From the IMG/VR virus record IMGVR_UViG_3300037847_000679, positions 1-33,231 of that record: DNA of 33,231 nucleotides; one strand, 5' to 3'. The stretch is from a virus. This document shows, piece by piece, positions 25,828 through 33,231 of this stretch. Position 1 is the first letter of the stretch. Each line of letters begins with the position of its first letter. The position numbers were made by a program, and so were the translations under genes. The notes under the pieces are model-generated. The model had not been told where the DNA came from. It saw only the letters and a program-made list of their open reading frames with translations, and did not search any database.

Positions 25828-25969
25828 GGAGGGACCCTCCAGACGCTGAAACTCAAAAATAAGCTTTCAAAAGTTTCTCTTTTTAGGGAGAAGCAAATGA
25901 AACCTTAAGATTGATGGATCAATGTCCTTCGAGTGAGGGTGTCACCAGTGTTGGGTTAATCATAATACA
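25828..25969 (-). ncRNA. Candidate structured 5' leader RNA
   Basis: On the minus strand this segment can form several hairpins: ATTGA/TCAAT (within 25910-25923), AAGGTTTC (25906-25899) with GAAACTTT (25877-25870) over 8 bp including one G-U pair, and GGAGG/CCTCC (25828-25840) directly before the A-rich ribosome entry region of the next gene. Placement just upstream of a start codon suggests control of translation or processing. No known riboswitch or ribozyme consensus was recognised. Confidence 0.35.
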
Positions 25970-25975
25970 TCTACA

Positions 25976-25983
25976 CAAACCTA
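25976..25983 (-). promoter_or_regulatory. Putative Bacteroidota-type promoter (-7 element TAGGTTTG)
   Basis: Read on the minus strand, bases 25983-25976 are TAGGTTTG, a full match to the TAnnTTTG -7 box used by Bacteroidota housekeeping sigma. No clean TTG is found at the expected upstream distance, so the -33 half is weak. An inverted repeat CTACA (25971-25975) / TGTAG (25991-25995) brackets the box and could be an operator or a hairpin. It would drive the tail and later genes, with a start near 25969. Confidence 0.4.
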
Positions 25984-26054
25984 TTCTGAATGTAGTTGTC
26001 ATAATATGGTTTTCTAGTAATAGTGGACTAACTTACATCTTTAATAATTACATG

Positions 26055-26822
26055 TTAAGATAATTTTTTAGCTATAGATTTGTAAACATCTACACCTTCA
26101 TCTGTTTTAAACCAAGCAGCTAATGCTGAATATGGGTTTTCATCAAACGGTACGCTAAATAATTTCTTTTTATTTTTACCTATTGTAAAACTTCTTTGAT
26201 CATCTGCTAAGCTTAAAAATCCTTGCTCAACAGCTTTCACACCAAAGTTTCTTAATTTAACATTATCATCTTTAGCTAATTCAATAAATAATCTTGATTG
26301 TTCTTTAGCAAATAACAATAAGTCTCTTCTAAGTTCTTTTGAACTTAAGTTATTAACAGCAGAACCTATTTCTGTTCTCATAATTGCTTCAGCTTCATCT
26401 ATCTCCATTTGACGCGCTAATATAAGTGCATCAATTTCATATTCTAAATCATCAACTTCAAATTCTGCTTGTTGAACTGGCTTTAACTCTTTATATCTTT
26501 TATTTAAATCAGGGTGATATAAAGAAAGAAGTTTTTGTAAAGCTTGTTCTTCTTTTGGTACTAACAAAGATCCGTCTTCAAAAGTAATATGCTTTAATGT
26601 AACTTCACCTTTTTGTTCATCTACAAATGGTGATGATTGATTAGTAGCATATCTTAACGCTCTTTGTGAACCTTTTTGTGCATCAAAATATAACAAAGGA
26701 TATTTCTCTGTATGTCTTGACTTTATTGTATATGTTAATGGGTTTTTATCACCTCTAATAACATATGTTCTATCTTTTATTTCCCAGCCTTCTTCAGCTG
26801 CGTTTATTTTCTTTTTTGACAT
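26055..26822 (-). CDS. Conserved phage structural-module protein of unknown function, 255 aa
   Basis: Mixed alpha/beta N-terminus (DRTYVIRGDKNPLTYTIKSR; PLLYFDAQKGSQRALRYATN; QSSPFVDEQKGEVTLKHITF) and an all-helical C-terminal part (EIDALILARQMEIDEAEAIM; SSKELRRDLLLFAKEQSRLF; PYSALAAWFKTDEGVDVYKS). I recall proteins with this same run of motifs next to capsid genes in many uncultured marine phages, where they are unannotated. No catalytic residues, signal peptide or membrane segment. It follows the major capsid gene after the hairpin terminator, so it may be made in smaller amount than capsid. Possible roles are head completion or regulation of assembly; none can be shown. Confidence 0.62.
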   Translation of the reverse strand: MSKKKINAAEEGWEIKDRTYVIRGDKNPLTYTIKSRHTEKYPLLYFDAQKGSQRALRYATNQSSPFVDEQKGEVTLKHITFEDGSLLVPKEEQALQKLLSLYHPDLNKRYKELKPVQQAEFEVDDLEYEIDALILARQMEIDEAEAIMRTEIGSAVNNLSSKELRRDLLLFAKEQSRLFIELAKDDNVKLRNFGVKAVEQGFLSLADDQRSFTIGKNKKKLFSVPFDENPYSALAAWFKTDEGVDVYKSIAKKLS

Positions 26823-26845
26823 AATATAATATAATTAAATAATTA

Positions 26846-26876
26846 AAGGTATTGGGCGCCGAAGCGCCCTAACCTT
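26846..26876 (-). terminator. UUCG-loop hairpin after the major capsid gene
   Basis: On the minus strand, GGGCGC (26869-26864), loop TTCG (26863-26860) and GCGCCC (26859-26854) form a very stable 6-bp stem with a UUCG tetraloop. An outer AAGGT/ACCTT stem (26876-26872 with 26850-26846) extends it. It begins about 10 nt after the capsid stop codon. The U-tract is poor (TTTAATTATTT), so it is more likely a partial terminator or an mRNA 3'-end stabiliser that keeps capsid output above that of downstream genes. Confidence 0.7.
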
Positions 26877-26885
26877 ATATAAAAA

Positions 26886-28394
26886 TTAAGCTGTAAATAA
26901 TACGAAGTTATTTCTAGCTTGTACACATAGACATCTTTCAGATAAGAAGTTTACTTCCATTGCGTCTAACGTAGAAGTAGCAGCACCACCAACTGAACCA
27001 GTTAGCCATGATTTCATTCTTCTGTCATCAGCTTGAGAAGCTCTATATCTTACATGTAAGAAAGGTCTTCTAATGTTTGTTCCTAGTAATTGATCGTATA
27101 CTGTAGAAGTACCAGCTGGTATTAATACACCATCGATGTTATCACCGTTAACAAAGTTAGTAGAACCACCTCTTGTCGAAGCGTCGTTTAAGTATTTCCA
27201 CGATGTTTTGTAGAAATCATATGAACCTCTTCTGAAACCAGAGAATCCTAAGTTAAGCGCCATATCTTCAGAGTTTTCAAATACACCGTAAGATGTACCT
27301 CCAGCTCCGTAAGAATTTTGTTGTGCTAACATGTTGTCAAATAATAACTCAGTTTTTCTATCTAAGAAAAGCATGTTTTCTTCAATAGCTCCTTGAGTAT
27401 CTAAGTTTTCTAACACAGCATCAAAATCCTGTAAAGATCCAGCGTATCCAGAAAGTACGTTACCACCGTTGTTAATAGCTGAGAATAAACCTTCAGTACC
27501 TATTAAACCAGCGTTAGCAGCAGCACCACCAGCAGCAGCAGCAGGGAATTGCATTCCAGCTGTACCAGCGATTGCAGATGATTGAACACCATTTGCTAAT
27601 TCACCTTCTATCATTGCCATTTCTAAGTAATCTTCGAATCTCATTCTAGTTTCACCTTCAGCTTTTAGATACCATAAGTATCCAGAGTTACCATCTTCAG
27701 TAGCAACCTCAACCCAACCGATTTGAGCTGTATCAGAACCAGATACTGCATATCTGTCTCTAATGATAATTGGTTTATTACTAAATGTAGTTAACTGAGG
27801 CTGAATAGATTGACCAGTAGCACCTTGAGAAGGACCGTTAGATCCTTTTCCATATTCAGAACCGTATACAAATACTTTTAATACAGCACCTGTACCAGCA
27901 GCAGCAGCGTTAACAGCAGCTCTAGTATAAGGAATTACATCAAAGTTTTGAGCACCACCCGCATTACCTTGACCGTTAGCTCCTGTAGCTGTTACAATAG
28001 CTTTTACAGTAAACGATGGATCAGCAGGATCCATGATTACTACAGTCATGTTAGGGAAAATAGTGTTCACTTGGCCAGCAGCGATAGTAAGTCTGTTACC
28101 ACCGTTTGCACCTACAGCAGAACAAGATACACCATCGTAAGAGATGTGTAATCTGTTTTGCTCAGACCAAATTACTTGATCAGACATCATTGGCATTTCA
28201 GCGCCAACCATTCTTAAGAAGCCACCTAACGTTCTGTTTCCATAACGCTCTACCTCTGCTTCATAAATTTCTGGTAGATATTGTTGTGCGAAGTCGTTTC
28301 CTCCACCACTGTTAAAGTTTAAATAATTAGTAGTTAAAGCTTGAGTGGTTAACGAAGGTAGTAAACTTCCAAATTGAGGACTTAATACACCCAT
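26886..28394 (-). CDS. Major capsid protein
   Basis: A 502-aa protein of the size and position of the HK97-fold major capsid protein of short-tailed phages: it follows portal and scaffold genes and precedes the ring genes. The N-terminal YLPEIYEAEVERYGNRTLGG (about 39-58) and MVGAEMPMMSDQVIWSEQ (about 62-79) are motifs I associate with capsid proteins of uncultured marine phages. The middle is rich in Gly, Ala and Asn (AAAAGGAAANAGLIG) with a QDFDAVLENLDTQGAIEENM helix. The gene visibly uses more C- and G-ending codons than its neighbours, as expected for the most highly made protein. It is followed by a strong hairpin (26846-26876). The start ATG has an A-rich leader (AAAAACAATTATT) and no Shine-Dalgarno. 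Confidence 0.85.
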   Translation of the reverse strand: MGVLSPQFGSLLPSLTTQALTTNYLNFNSGGGNDFAQQYLPEIYEAEVERYGNRTLGGFLRMVGAEMPMMSDQVIWSEQNRLHISYDGVSCSAVGANGGNRLTIAAGQVNTIFPNMTVVIMDPADPSFTVKAIVTATGANGQGNAGGAQNFDVIPYTRAAVNAAAAGTGAVLKVFVYGSEYGKGSNGPSQGATGQSIQPQLTTFSNKPIIIRDRYAVSGSDTAQIGWVEVATEDGNSGYLWYLKAEGETRMRFEDYLEMAMIEGELANGVQSSAIAGTAGMQFPAAAAGGAAANAGLIGTEGLFSAINNGGNVLSGYAGSLQDFDAVLENLDTQGAIEENMLFLDRKTELLFDNMLAQQNSYGAGGTSYGVFENSEDMALNLGFSGFRRGSYDFYKTSWKYLNDASTRGGSTNFVNGDNIDGVLIPAGTSTVYDQLLGTNIRRPFLHVRYRASQADDRRMKSWLTGSVGGAATSTLDAMEVNFLSERCLCVQARNNFVLFTA

Positions 28395-28405
28395 AATAAT
28401 TGTTT

Positions 28406-29626
28406 TTAATTGTTAAATTTACTTCGTTTAATTCTAAGTTTCGAACTATCTACACCGTCTATAGCTTTGACCTTAAGACCTCCTATGAAAATATCACCCG
28501 ACGTTTGACGAGCTTCAGTTGATGGATTTTTAGATCCTTCAACCACATTTTTAATTCCATCAGATTTCCCTTGCTCATAGAAATGATTTACAATTCTATC
28601 TATATTTTGTGCAGCATACATAGCTTTATGATAACCTTTCGTATCTTTAACATTACCTTCATTGTCTAAGAACTTCTCGACGAAGTTGTTTAGATTAGAT
28701 TGATTCTCAGCAATAGCATTGGGATCTTTAACACCATATCTAAATTTTTTATCTCCAACTTGGAAATCAAAACCTTTGAAATCATTAGAAAATAATTGTT
28801 TAGTGTTGTCAATGAATTTTTTATGCTTTTGCTCAGCTATTTCTTGTTCATTATTGTAGCGGTTAAAGAAGTCCATAGCCTTTTGCTGCTCTTGCGTTAC
28901 GCCGGGCCTCAACTTGATTTCGTCGTAATATTTTTGCTTTAAGCTTTCTAAATGGTTACGTGCTTCTGCAACTGCTTCTTTTTTAGCGAGTTTTATTTTT
29001 CTGATGTCTCGCTCTTCATCAGTATCTGTATCATACGTAAATTGATCTTCCATGAGAAAAGAAACTTCATCATCGGTAAGATGTGGTTTAGTATTTTTAT
29101 AGTATTCTTTTAGTAAAGCATCTTCATTTACATTAGAATAATCTGCGTTTAATCTAACATAGTCTTGAATATCACCACCAGTTTCTTCCATAAACTTTAC
29201 CAGTTTTTCTACATTATCTGGTAATACAACTTTTTTAATAGGCTGTAATTGTGGTTGCTCTACTGTTTCTTCTTTTTTAACTTCTTCTTCTGTTACTTCT
29301 TGGAGCGGAGAAATCCCTTCAGTAGTCTCACTGGACTTTTGTACAGATTCTCCCATCTCATTGCTATTTCCGGATGGTTCTTCCACAGGAACCTCCTTTG
29401 TTTCTCCGATTTGAATGGCATCGTCTTCTGTTTTTTTAGTTAAATCTACTTTTACAGGTTCTTCTGCTTTTACATTAGGATCTTTTGTGAGATCTACTTT
29501 TACAGGCTCCTCTTTAGTAGCATTGAATTTTTTCATTTTAGGTTTTGATTTCATTTTCATATCGCCACCTTCTGATTTGACTTCTTGAGTCACCTCAGGC
29601 TTTGTTGTTTCTTTTGTTTCTGACAT
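28406..29626 (-). CDS. Acidic head scaffolding protein candidate
   Basis: A 406-aa protein between portal and capsid genes, the usual place of the scaffold. The first 130 residues are disordered and rich in Glu, Lys, Thr and Val, with a tandem repeat EEPVKVDLTK (residues 39-48 and 55-64). The middle and C-terminal parts are helical with long charged stretches (KKEAVAEARNHLESLKQKYY). A basic C-terminus (SKLRIKRSKFNN) could bind the capsid shell, as scaffold C-termini do. No protease motif is visible. It starts 21 nt after the portal stop and ends 11 nt before the capsid start. Confidence 0.7.
   Translation of the reverse strand: MSETKETTKPEVTQEVKSEGGDMKMKSKPKMKKFNATKEEPVKVDLTKDPNVKAEEPVKVDLTKKTEDDAIQIGETKEVPVEEPSGNSNEMGESVQKSSETTEGISPLQEVTEEEVKKEETVEQPQLQPIKKVVLPDNVEKLVKFMEETGGDIQDYVRLNADYSNVNEDALLKEYYKNTKPHLTDDEVSFLMEDQFTYDTDTDEERDIRKIKLAKKEAVAEARNHLESLKQKYYDEIKLRPGVTQEQQKAMDFFNRYNNEQEIAEQKHKKFIDNTKQLFSNDFKGFDFQVGDKKFRYGVKDPNAIAENQSNLNNFVEKFLDNEGNVKDTKGYHKAMYAAQNIDRIVNHFYEQGKSDGIKNVVEGSKNPSTEARQTSGDIFIGGLKVKAIDGVDSSKLRIKRSKFNN
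29435..29512 (-). repeat. Tandem coding repeat EEPVKVDLTK in the scaffold gene
   Basis: Two copies of the 10-residue unit EEPVKVDLTK lie 6 residues apart in the disordered N-terminal part of the scaffold candidate. The DNA copies differ at several third positions, so the repeat is old or under protein-level selection rather than a fresh duplication. Confidence 0.75.
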
Positions 29627-29647
29627 AATAAAATATTATAAAATTAG

Positions 29648-32032
29648 TTATACTGCCGGAGGTAAATTTTCCGGACTTGATTTTTCAAAATCTGTAGGCA
29701 TTAAATTCATTTTTCTTTGCTCAATCATTTTACTTTGTTGAGTGCCTTCCATTTTTATTCTTTTATCTTTACGATCCTCGATCATATCTTCTTTTTGCTT
29801 CATAGCCTCTACCTCCATTCTTTTTAACTCCATGTCATACATATGTTGTATTTCCATTTCTTGTCTTTTTATTTGAGACTGAGTTTCCAATTTCTTTATT
29901 TCCATCTGCGCTTTAGCTTGTTCATATTGAACATTAGCAGCTGTTAACGCTTGTTGTTTTTGCATTTCTGCTTGAGCTGTAGCTTGAGCCGCTTGTGCTT
30001 TAGCTTGTTCTTGAGCTTGCATCATTTGCATTTGCTGTTGCTCTGCTCTTTTTTGTTTTTCTTTACGTTTCTGTTTTAAAACATCATTTGCTAGTTTAAG
30101 ATTTTTTATTCTTCTAACGTCAATAGCATCTTCTAAATCTATACCTCCTTGTTGTAAAGCCATTTGTATATTCTGCTCTAACATTGCTTTTTCTTCTTCT
30201 TCTGGTTCTAATTCTAAATAAATACCAAAATCATGAAGAGGTAAGTTTTGTATTTCTGATAAAGTAGCTACATTGTAAGTAGATATAGAACTTTTTAACG
30301 AGTTTAAAGTTAATGGATTTTTTAATGAATCAGCTATTTTTAACGAAACATTTTCACAAGTTCTAATTGTCAACCATAAACTAGCTTGCATTACATGTCT
30401 TGTAGCTGTATTAGAAGCATTTACAGCCATTTTTTGTAATCCAACCAATGTATCTTTTTCTGGCATACTACCATCTCGTGCTTCATTTAAACCGGTCACA
30501 TCTCTTATCATTTGTAAATAATACTGATAAGTAGCTATTAAACTTTGTATTTTTCCTTGACCACTAGAAGTTTGTAATTCTTGAATAGGTACTTTACCTG
30601 GATTCATATCACCTTCTTGAGTCATTGATCTACCTACGATACTACCAGTTTGAAAATACATGTTTAATGCTTCTGCTGGATTATAATTTGTACCATTACC
30701 TAAATCAACCTCAGCAAGACCATCCATATCTAAAAATACACCATCAGGCACTGTACGAGAAATAACTTGTTGTAGTTTTAAATGTGTTAATTGAATCATA
30801 TCTGCAAAACCAGTAATTCTACTAACAATAGAATCTATACGACCTTTGTACAATCTAGGAGCACAAATAGTATAACTCATTTCTACTCTAGTTGTATCAG
30901 CCATTGGTCTAGTCATGTTTTCAGCAAGCTTCCACTCAATAAGTTCGTTATTACCTATAACTTTTACTCCTTTATATAAAACTTCTATTTTTCTTTCTAC
31001 TCTTTCAAAATTATCATTTGCAGGTGGATTAAAAGTATCAGGCTTTTCTAATGCTTTTTCTAAACCAGTATCTGTTTGTTTTATTTTAAACACTTGTGTG
31101 TTGTAGGTTTTATATTCAAAAAATAAAACTTGTACAGTATTTTGATCATAAGTTTGCCAACCATAAAGATTTTGACTAGTATAAGCTTTTGTTTGTTGTA
31201 TTTTTGTTAATTGATCATCAGTTAGATAAGGAAATTGTTTAGCTATTTCAGGTATAGTTAATGGTTTAACTTCTCCTACATAATATATATCTTCAAAATG
31301 TGGATCTTCTGTGTAAGAATATATTAAATTAGCTGGATCTACATAATCAATTGTAACTCCATTTGCTCTGTTCCAACTAGTTTTAGCACAACCTATACCA
31401 AGTGTAACTAAATCATAGTTAAATCTTTTCTTTACATTATCAAATCTGTTTTTAGCTAAAGTGTTATCAATAACTTCTTCTTCCGCTATTTCAACAGCTT
31501 CTTTATATGAAAGCTGCATATGTAAATCTAATTCTTCTGGAGATTCAGGTAGTTTAGTTTCATCAGTTTGAAACTCATTAACACCTAAGCTTTGTTGTAA
31601 ACCTTGTAAATAAGGTTTTGCTAACATATCTTCTAATATAGCTGTAGCATAGTCAGTTCTTTTCTTTAATGAAATAGGATCTTGAGCAAAAGCTTTTATT
31701 TCATAGTTTTTATTATTCATGCCGTTTGTAACTATATCTACAAACTTAGAAATAACAGGAACTGGTTTCCAGTCTAAATTCATATAAGACATATCACCAT
31801 TAATAGCTAGTTCATCTTTATATTTTTGTACAGGTTGTTCACCTCTAGCATATAATCTTAATGTATGAAACCTATTATAAGACGTAGCAAATCTTGTACC
31901 GTTACCGCCTTGTCTCCACCATTCACTTTCTATAGCTTGAGCTACTCTTCTTCCATAATCTGAAGAAGCTTTCTCAGCATCTGGCACAGTCTGGCTTGGA
32001 AAAGCGCTATTTGGATTTGCGTATGTATTCAT
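29648..32032 (-). CDS. Portal protein with long Gln-rich coiled-coil tail
   Basis: A 794-aa protein directly after TerL. Residues about 52-72 (YNRFHTLRLYARGEQPVQKY) and 81-96 (DMSYMNLDWKPVPVIS) match the opening of crAss-like portal proteins as I remember them. A central portal body follows. From about residue 640 to 780 it becomes a long helix very rich in Gln, Lys, Met and Ala (QKRKEKQKRAEQQQMQMMQA and similar), the barrel/crown extension that reaches into the capsid. It forms the dodecameric ring through which DNA is packed and released. Its start abuts the TerL stop. Length is within the crAss-like range. Assignment rests on motif memory plus gene order. Confidence 0.85.
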   Translation of the reverse strand: MNTYANPNSAFPSQTVPDAEKASSDYGRRVAQAIESEWWRQGGNGTRFATSYNRFHTLRLYARGEQPVQKYKDELAINGDMSYMNLDWKPVPVISKFVDIVTNGMNNKNYEIKAFAQDPISLKKRTDYATAILEDMLAKPYLQGLQQSLGVNEFQTDETKLPESPEELDLHMQLSYKEAVEIAEEEVIDNTLAKNRFDNVKKRFNYDLVTLGIGCAKTSWNRANGVTIDYVDPANLIYSYTEDPHFEDIYYVGEVKPLTIPEIAKQFPYLTDDQLTKIQQTKAYTSQNLYGWQTYDQNTVQVLFFEYKTYNTQVFKIKQTDTGLEKALEKPDTFNPPANDNFERVERKIEVLYKGVKVIGNNELIEWKLAENMTRPMADTTRVEMSYTICAPRLYKGRIDSIVSRITGFADMIQLTHLKLQQVISRTVPDGVFLDMDGLAEVDLGNGTNYNPAEALNMYFQTGSIVGRSMTQEGDMNPGKVPIQELQTSSGQGKIQSLIATYQYYLQMIRDVTGLNEARDGSMPEKDTLVGLQKMAVNASNTATRHVMQASLWLTIRTCENVSLKIADSLKNPLTLNSLKSSISTYNVATLSEIQNLPLHDFGIYLELEPEEEEKAMLEQNIQMALQQGGIDLEDAIDVRRIKNLKLANDVLKQKRKEKQKRAEQQQMQMMQAQEQAKAQAAQATAQAEMQKQQALTAANVQYEQAKAQMEIKKLETQSQIKRQEMEIQHMYDMELKRMEVEAMKQKEDMIEDRKDKRIKMEGTQQSKMIEQRKMNLMPTDFEKSSPENLPPAV

Positions 32033-33231
32033 TTATTTAATTATTTTTGATAACGTTCCTTTATTATCATATTTTTTTATACCTAAATCAATTGGTTGTC
32101 TTTTTCTTCTACTAACTGGTGCGTATCTATTTTTATTACAAGCCATTATAGCAAGACCTGAACTAATAGACGCATCATGACTTGTTCTGTTATTTATATC
32201 AAAAGCAGCCCAATCTTCTAATGTTCTTTGAAAATATAAATCTCCGTAACTATCACCATTAAAACCTATAGAATTTTCTATATAAGATTCAATAGCAGCA
32301 GCGTGAGCTTGTTTTATATCTTCACTTGAATTAGGTATACCACCTATTTCTTTTTCTGTCACTGACAATTTATTCCAAACCTTATCTGGTCTGTTCATTG
32401 AAAAACCTCTATAACCTCTACGTTTAAAATGATAGAGTAATCTAGGTTTATTATTTTCTACTAATATTGGCATGCCGTAAAATACACAAGCCATTAATAC
32501 ATCTTCAAAAAATATTTCTGCTGTTTGTGGTCTAGCAATATATTCTAAAAAGAAATGATCAGCAGGAGCATTTTCCATGCTAAACTTTGTTAAACCATGT
32601 AAAGATCCATTAGAACCTCTTTTATCTACAGTACCTGATATATCATAAGGGTCACAACCAAATGCTCCCATATGTTCGTTACCAGCATATTTAATACCAT
32701 TTTTTTCTATGTATCTATTTTGTAAATTAGCATCTGGTATCCAAGTTATATAAAATCTACCTTGACTGTTAGGAGCAAATATAACTCTTGTATCTTTTAT
32801 ACCATTTTGCCATAAAAAGTTTCCTTGTGTTATAGAAGATTTATTATTAGAGTCTTCATTGAAATCTATTTGTTGATATATTTTAGTAAGATTAAATAAA
32901 GAAGATTTAGATTCATCTCTAAAAGCATGCTTTGTTGTTCTTGGAAACTGTCTATAAAATTCGTTTAAAGCATCTTGATCATCTTTTAATCCGTCAACTT
33001 CGTTTTCCCAGTATTCAATGACTCCGAGATCGATAAACTCTCCTTGTGGTCCTTGAACTTCTGTATCTGGGGTATTGAAGACAGGTAAGCCAAAAGAATC
33101 AATGTATCCCTCGTAGTTCCATTCCATAGGTATGAACAAAGAATATAATCCCGAGCTAGTCTGTCCATTGCGGTTTCTTTTTGTAACATCTGAATCGTCG
33201 TATAATTTTTTGAAGTTTCTACCACCTTTGT
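32033..33231 (-). CDS. terL: Terminase large subunit, C-terminal part (5' end outside window)
   Basis: The frame is open to the right edge, so the gene is cut by the window; the first base-complete codon is at 33229. A TTG at 33139 is not the real start because coding sequence (KLYDDSDVTKRN, SGLYSLFIPMEWNYEGYIDS) continues upstream of it. About 398 residues are visible, covering the linker and nuclease domain. Nuclease-type features are the acidic GAFGCDPYDISG, the helix EIFFEDVLMACVFYGMPILV followed by ENNK, and the C-terminal DINNRTSHDASISSGLAIMA, the HDA-type motif near the end of TerL nucleases. The ATPase domain with Walker motifs must lie beyond the edge. The enzyme cuts concatemeric DNA and drives it through the portal encoded next door. 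Confidence 0.88.
   Translation of the reverse strand, partial: KGGRNFKKLYDDSDVTKRNRNGQTSSGLYSLFIPMEWNYEGYIDSFGLPVFNTPDTEVQGPQGEFIDLGVIEYWENEVDGLKDDQDALNEFYRQFPRTTKHAFRDESKSSLFNLTKIYQQIDFNEDSNNKSSITQGNFLWQNGIKDTRVIFAPNSQGRFYITWIPDANLQNRYIEKNGIKYAGNEHMGAFGCDPYDISGTVDKRGSNGSLHGLTKFSMENAPADHFFLEYIARPQTAEIFFEDVLMACVFYGMPILVENNKPRLLYHFKRRGYRGFSMNRPDKVWNKLSVTEKEIGGIPNSSEDIKQAHAAAIESYIENSIGFNGDSYGDLYFQRTLEDWAAFDINNRTSHDASISSGLAIMACNKNRYAPVSRRKRQPIDLGIKKYDNKGTLSKIIK

Larger units (their letters stand above)
25808..26054 (-). other. Gene-free leader region, longest non-coding stretch in the window
   Basis: No minus-strand gene fits here, and the 247 nt stand out in an operon where almost all other gaps are 1-60 nt. 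Parts of it are richer in G+C than the flanks. It holds a Bacteroidota-type promoter box near 25976-25983, several inverted repeats in the 25828-25969 part, and an A-rich run just before the start at 25807. Two CATAATA copies (about 25961-25967 and 26000-26006) lie on either side of the promoter box. It most likely separates head transcription from tail transcription. Confidence 0.6.

Noticed and set aside
25808-26054. Possible group I intron or known ribozyme in the gap.
   Set aside because: AAGTTAGTCC looks a little like a P7 element, but the partner strand and the other conserved core pieces are missing and no split gene is present.
25914-26063. A 49-codon plus-strand frame in the non-coding gap (starts MDQCPSSEGV).
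   Set aside because: It runs antisense to the operon, ends inside the neighbouring gene, has no A-rich entry site and no composition like the other genes. A chance frame is more likely.
33137-33139. TTG at 33139 as the start of TerL.
   Set aside because: Terminase-like coding sequence continues without a stop to the window edge, so the gene is truncated by the window and not started there.
1-33231. Stop-codon reassignment as in some crAss-like phages.
   Set aside because: All genes are open in the standard code and end in TAA, TGA or TAG next to the following start; the RNR gene ends TAG-TAA. No in-frame stops interrupt domains.
1-33231. tRNA genes, CRISPR arrays, insertion sequences, integrase or att sites, diversity-generating retroelement.
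   Set aside because: No cloverleaf, regular spaced repeat, transposase, recombinase or reverse transcriptase was seen on either strand.

Overview
The window reads as about a third of the genome of a virulent tailed phage that infects a Bacteroidota host, most likely a marine flavobacterium. Host evidence: three predicted secreted proteins carry signal peptides ending in SMSAQ, SANAQ and TTFSQQ, a style typical of Bacteroidota. Gene starts are preceded by A-rich sequence rather than Shine-Dalgarno motifs. The one sizeable intergenic region has a TAnnTTTG box, the Bacteroidota -7 promoter element. The DNA is AT-rich and genes abut or overlap by 1-11 nt. The head and tail genes (TerL, portal, scaffold, major capsid, two ring/connector proteins, nozzle, internal virion proteins) follow the order seen in short-tailed, crAss-like and related uncultured marine phages. 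That assignment is from memory of family patterns, not from a search.

Layout. At the left edge (1-512, plus strand) is the 3' end of a class I ribonucleotide reductase large subunit gene. It is the only plus-strand gene and presumably closes a replication/nucleotide module lying to the left. A hairpin pair at 512-593 separates it from everything else, which is on the minus strand and is read from right to left.

Minus strand in transcription order: TerL (33231-32033, 5' end outside the window), portal (32032-29648), acidic scaffold (29626-28406), major capsid (28394-26886), a UUCG-type terminator/attenuator (26876-26846), a conserved unknown (26822-26055), a 247-nt non-coding leader with a promoter-like box and hairpins (26054-25808), two ring/connector proteins (25807-23888), a 1639-aa nozzle/tail protein (23884-18965), a second nozzle-like protein (18933-17449), two coiled-coil internal virion candidates (17447-15331) and a 3184-aa 'polyvalent' virion protein (15326-5772).

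The last 5.2 kb of the operon (5769-594) is the accessory part. It holds a 25-aa cationic amphipathic peptide, a secreted basic-tailed protein, a phage-encoded outer-membrane beta-barrel candidate, a one-helix membrane protein with a coiled coil, a secreted thioredoxin-fold protein without a CxxC, a 49-aa basic protein, an M15 peptidase endolysin, a soluble PAP2-type phosphatase and three Lys/Cys-rich proteins sharing SPxK/SPxN motifs.

Working model: the right two thirds build and fill the particle. The 3184-aa protein is probably packaged and enters the cell with the DNA; it carries a HAD phosphatase module and a sigma-factor-region-2-like segment that could act at once on the host. The 5769-2967 block looks like an envelope-targeting cassette (inner membrane, periplasm, peptidoglycan, outer membrane) for lysis or for remodelling the surface of the infected cell. 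This block and the 3184-aa protein are the best candidates for undescribed biology here.
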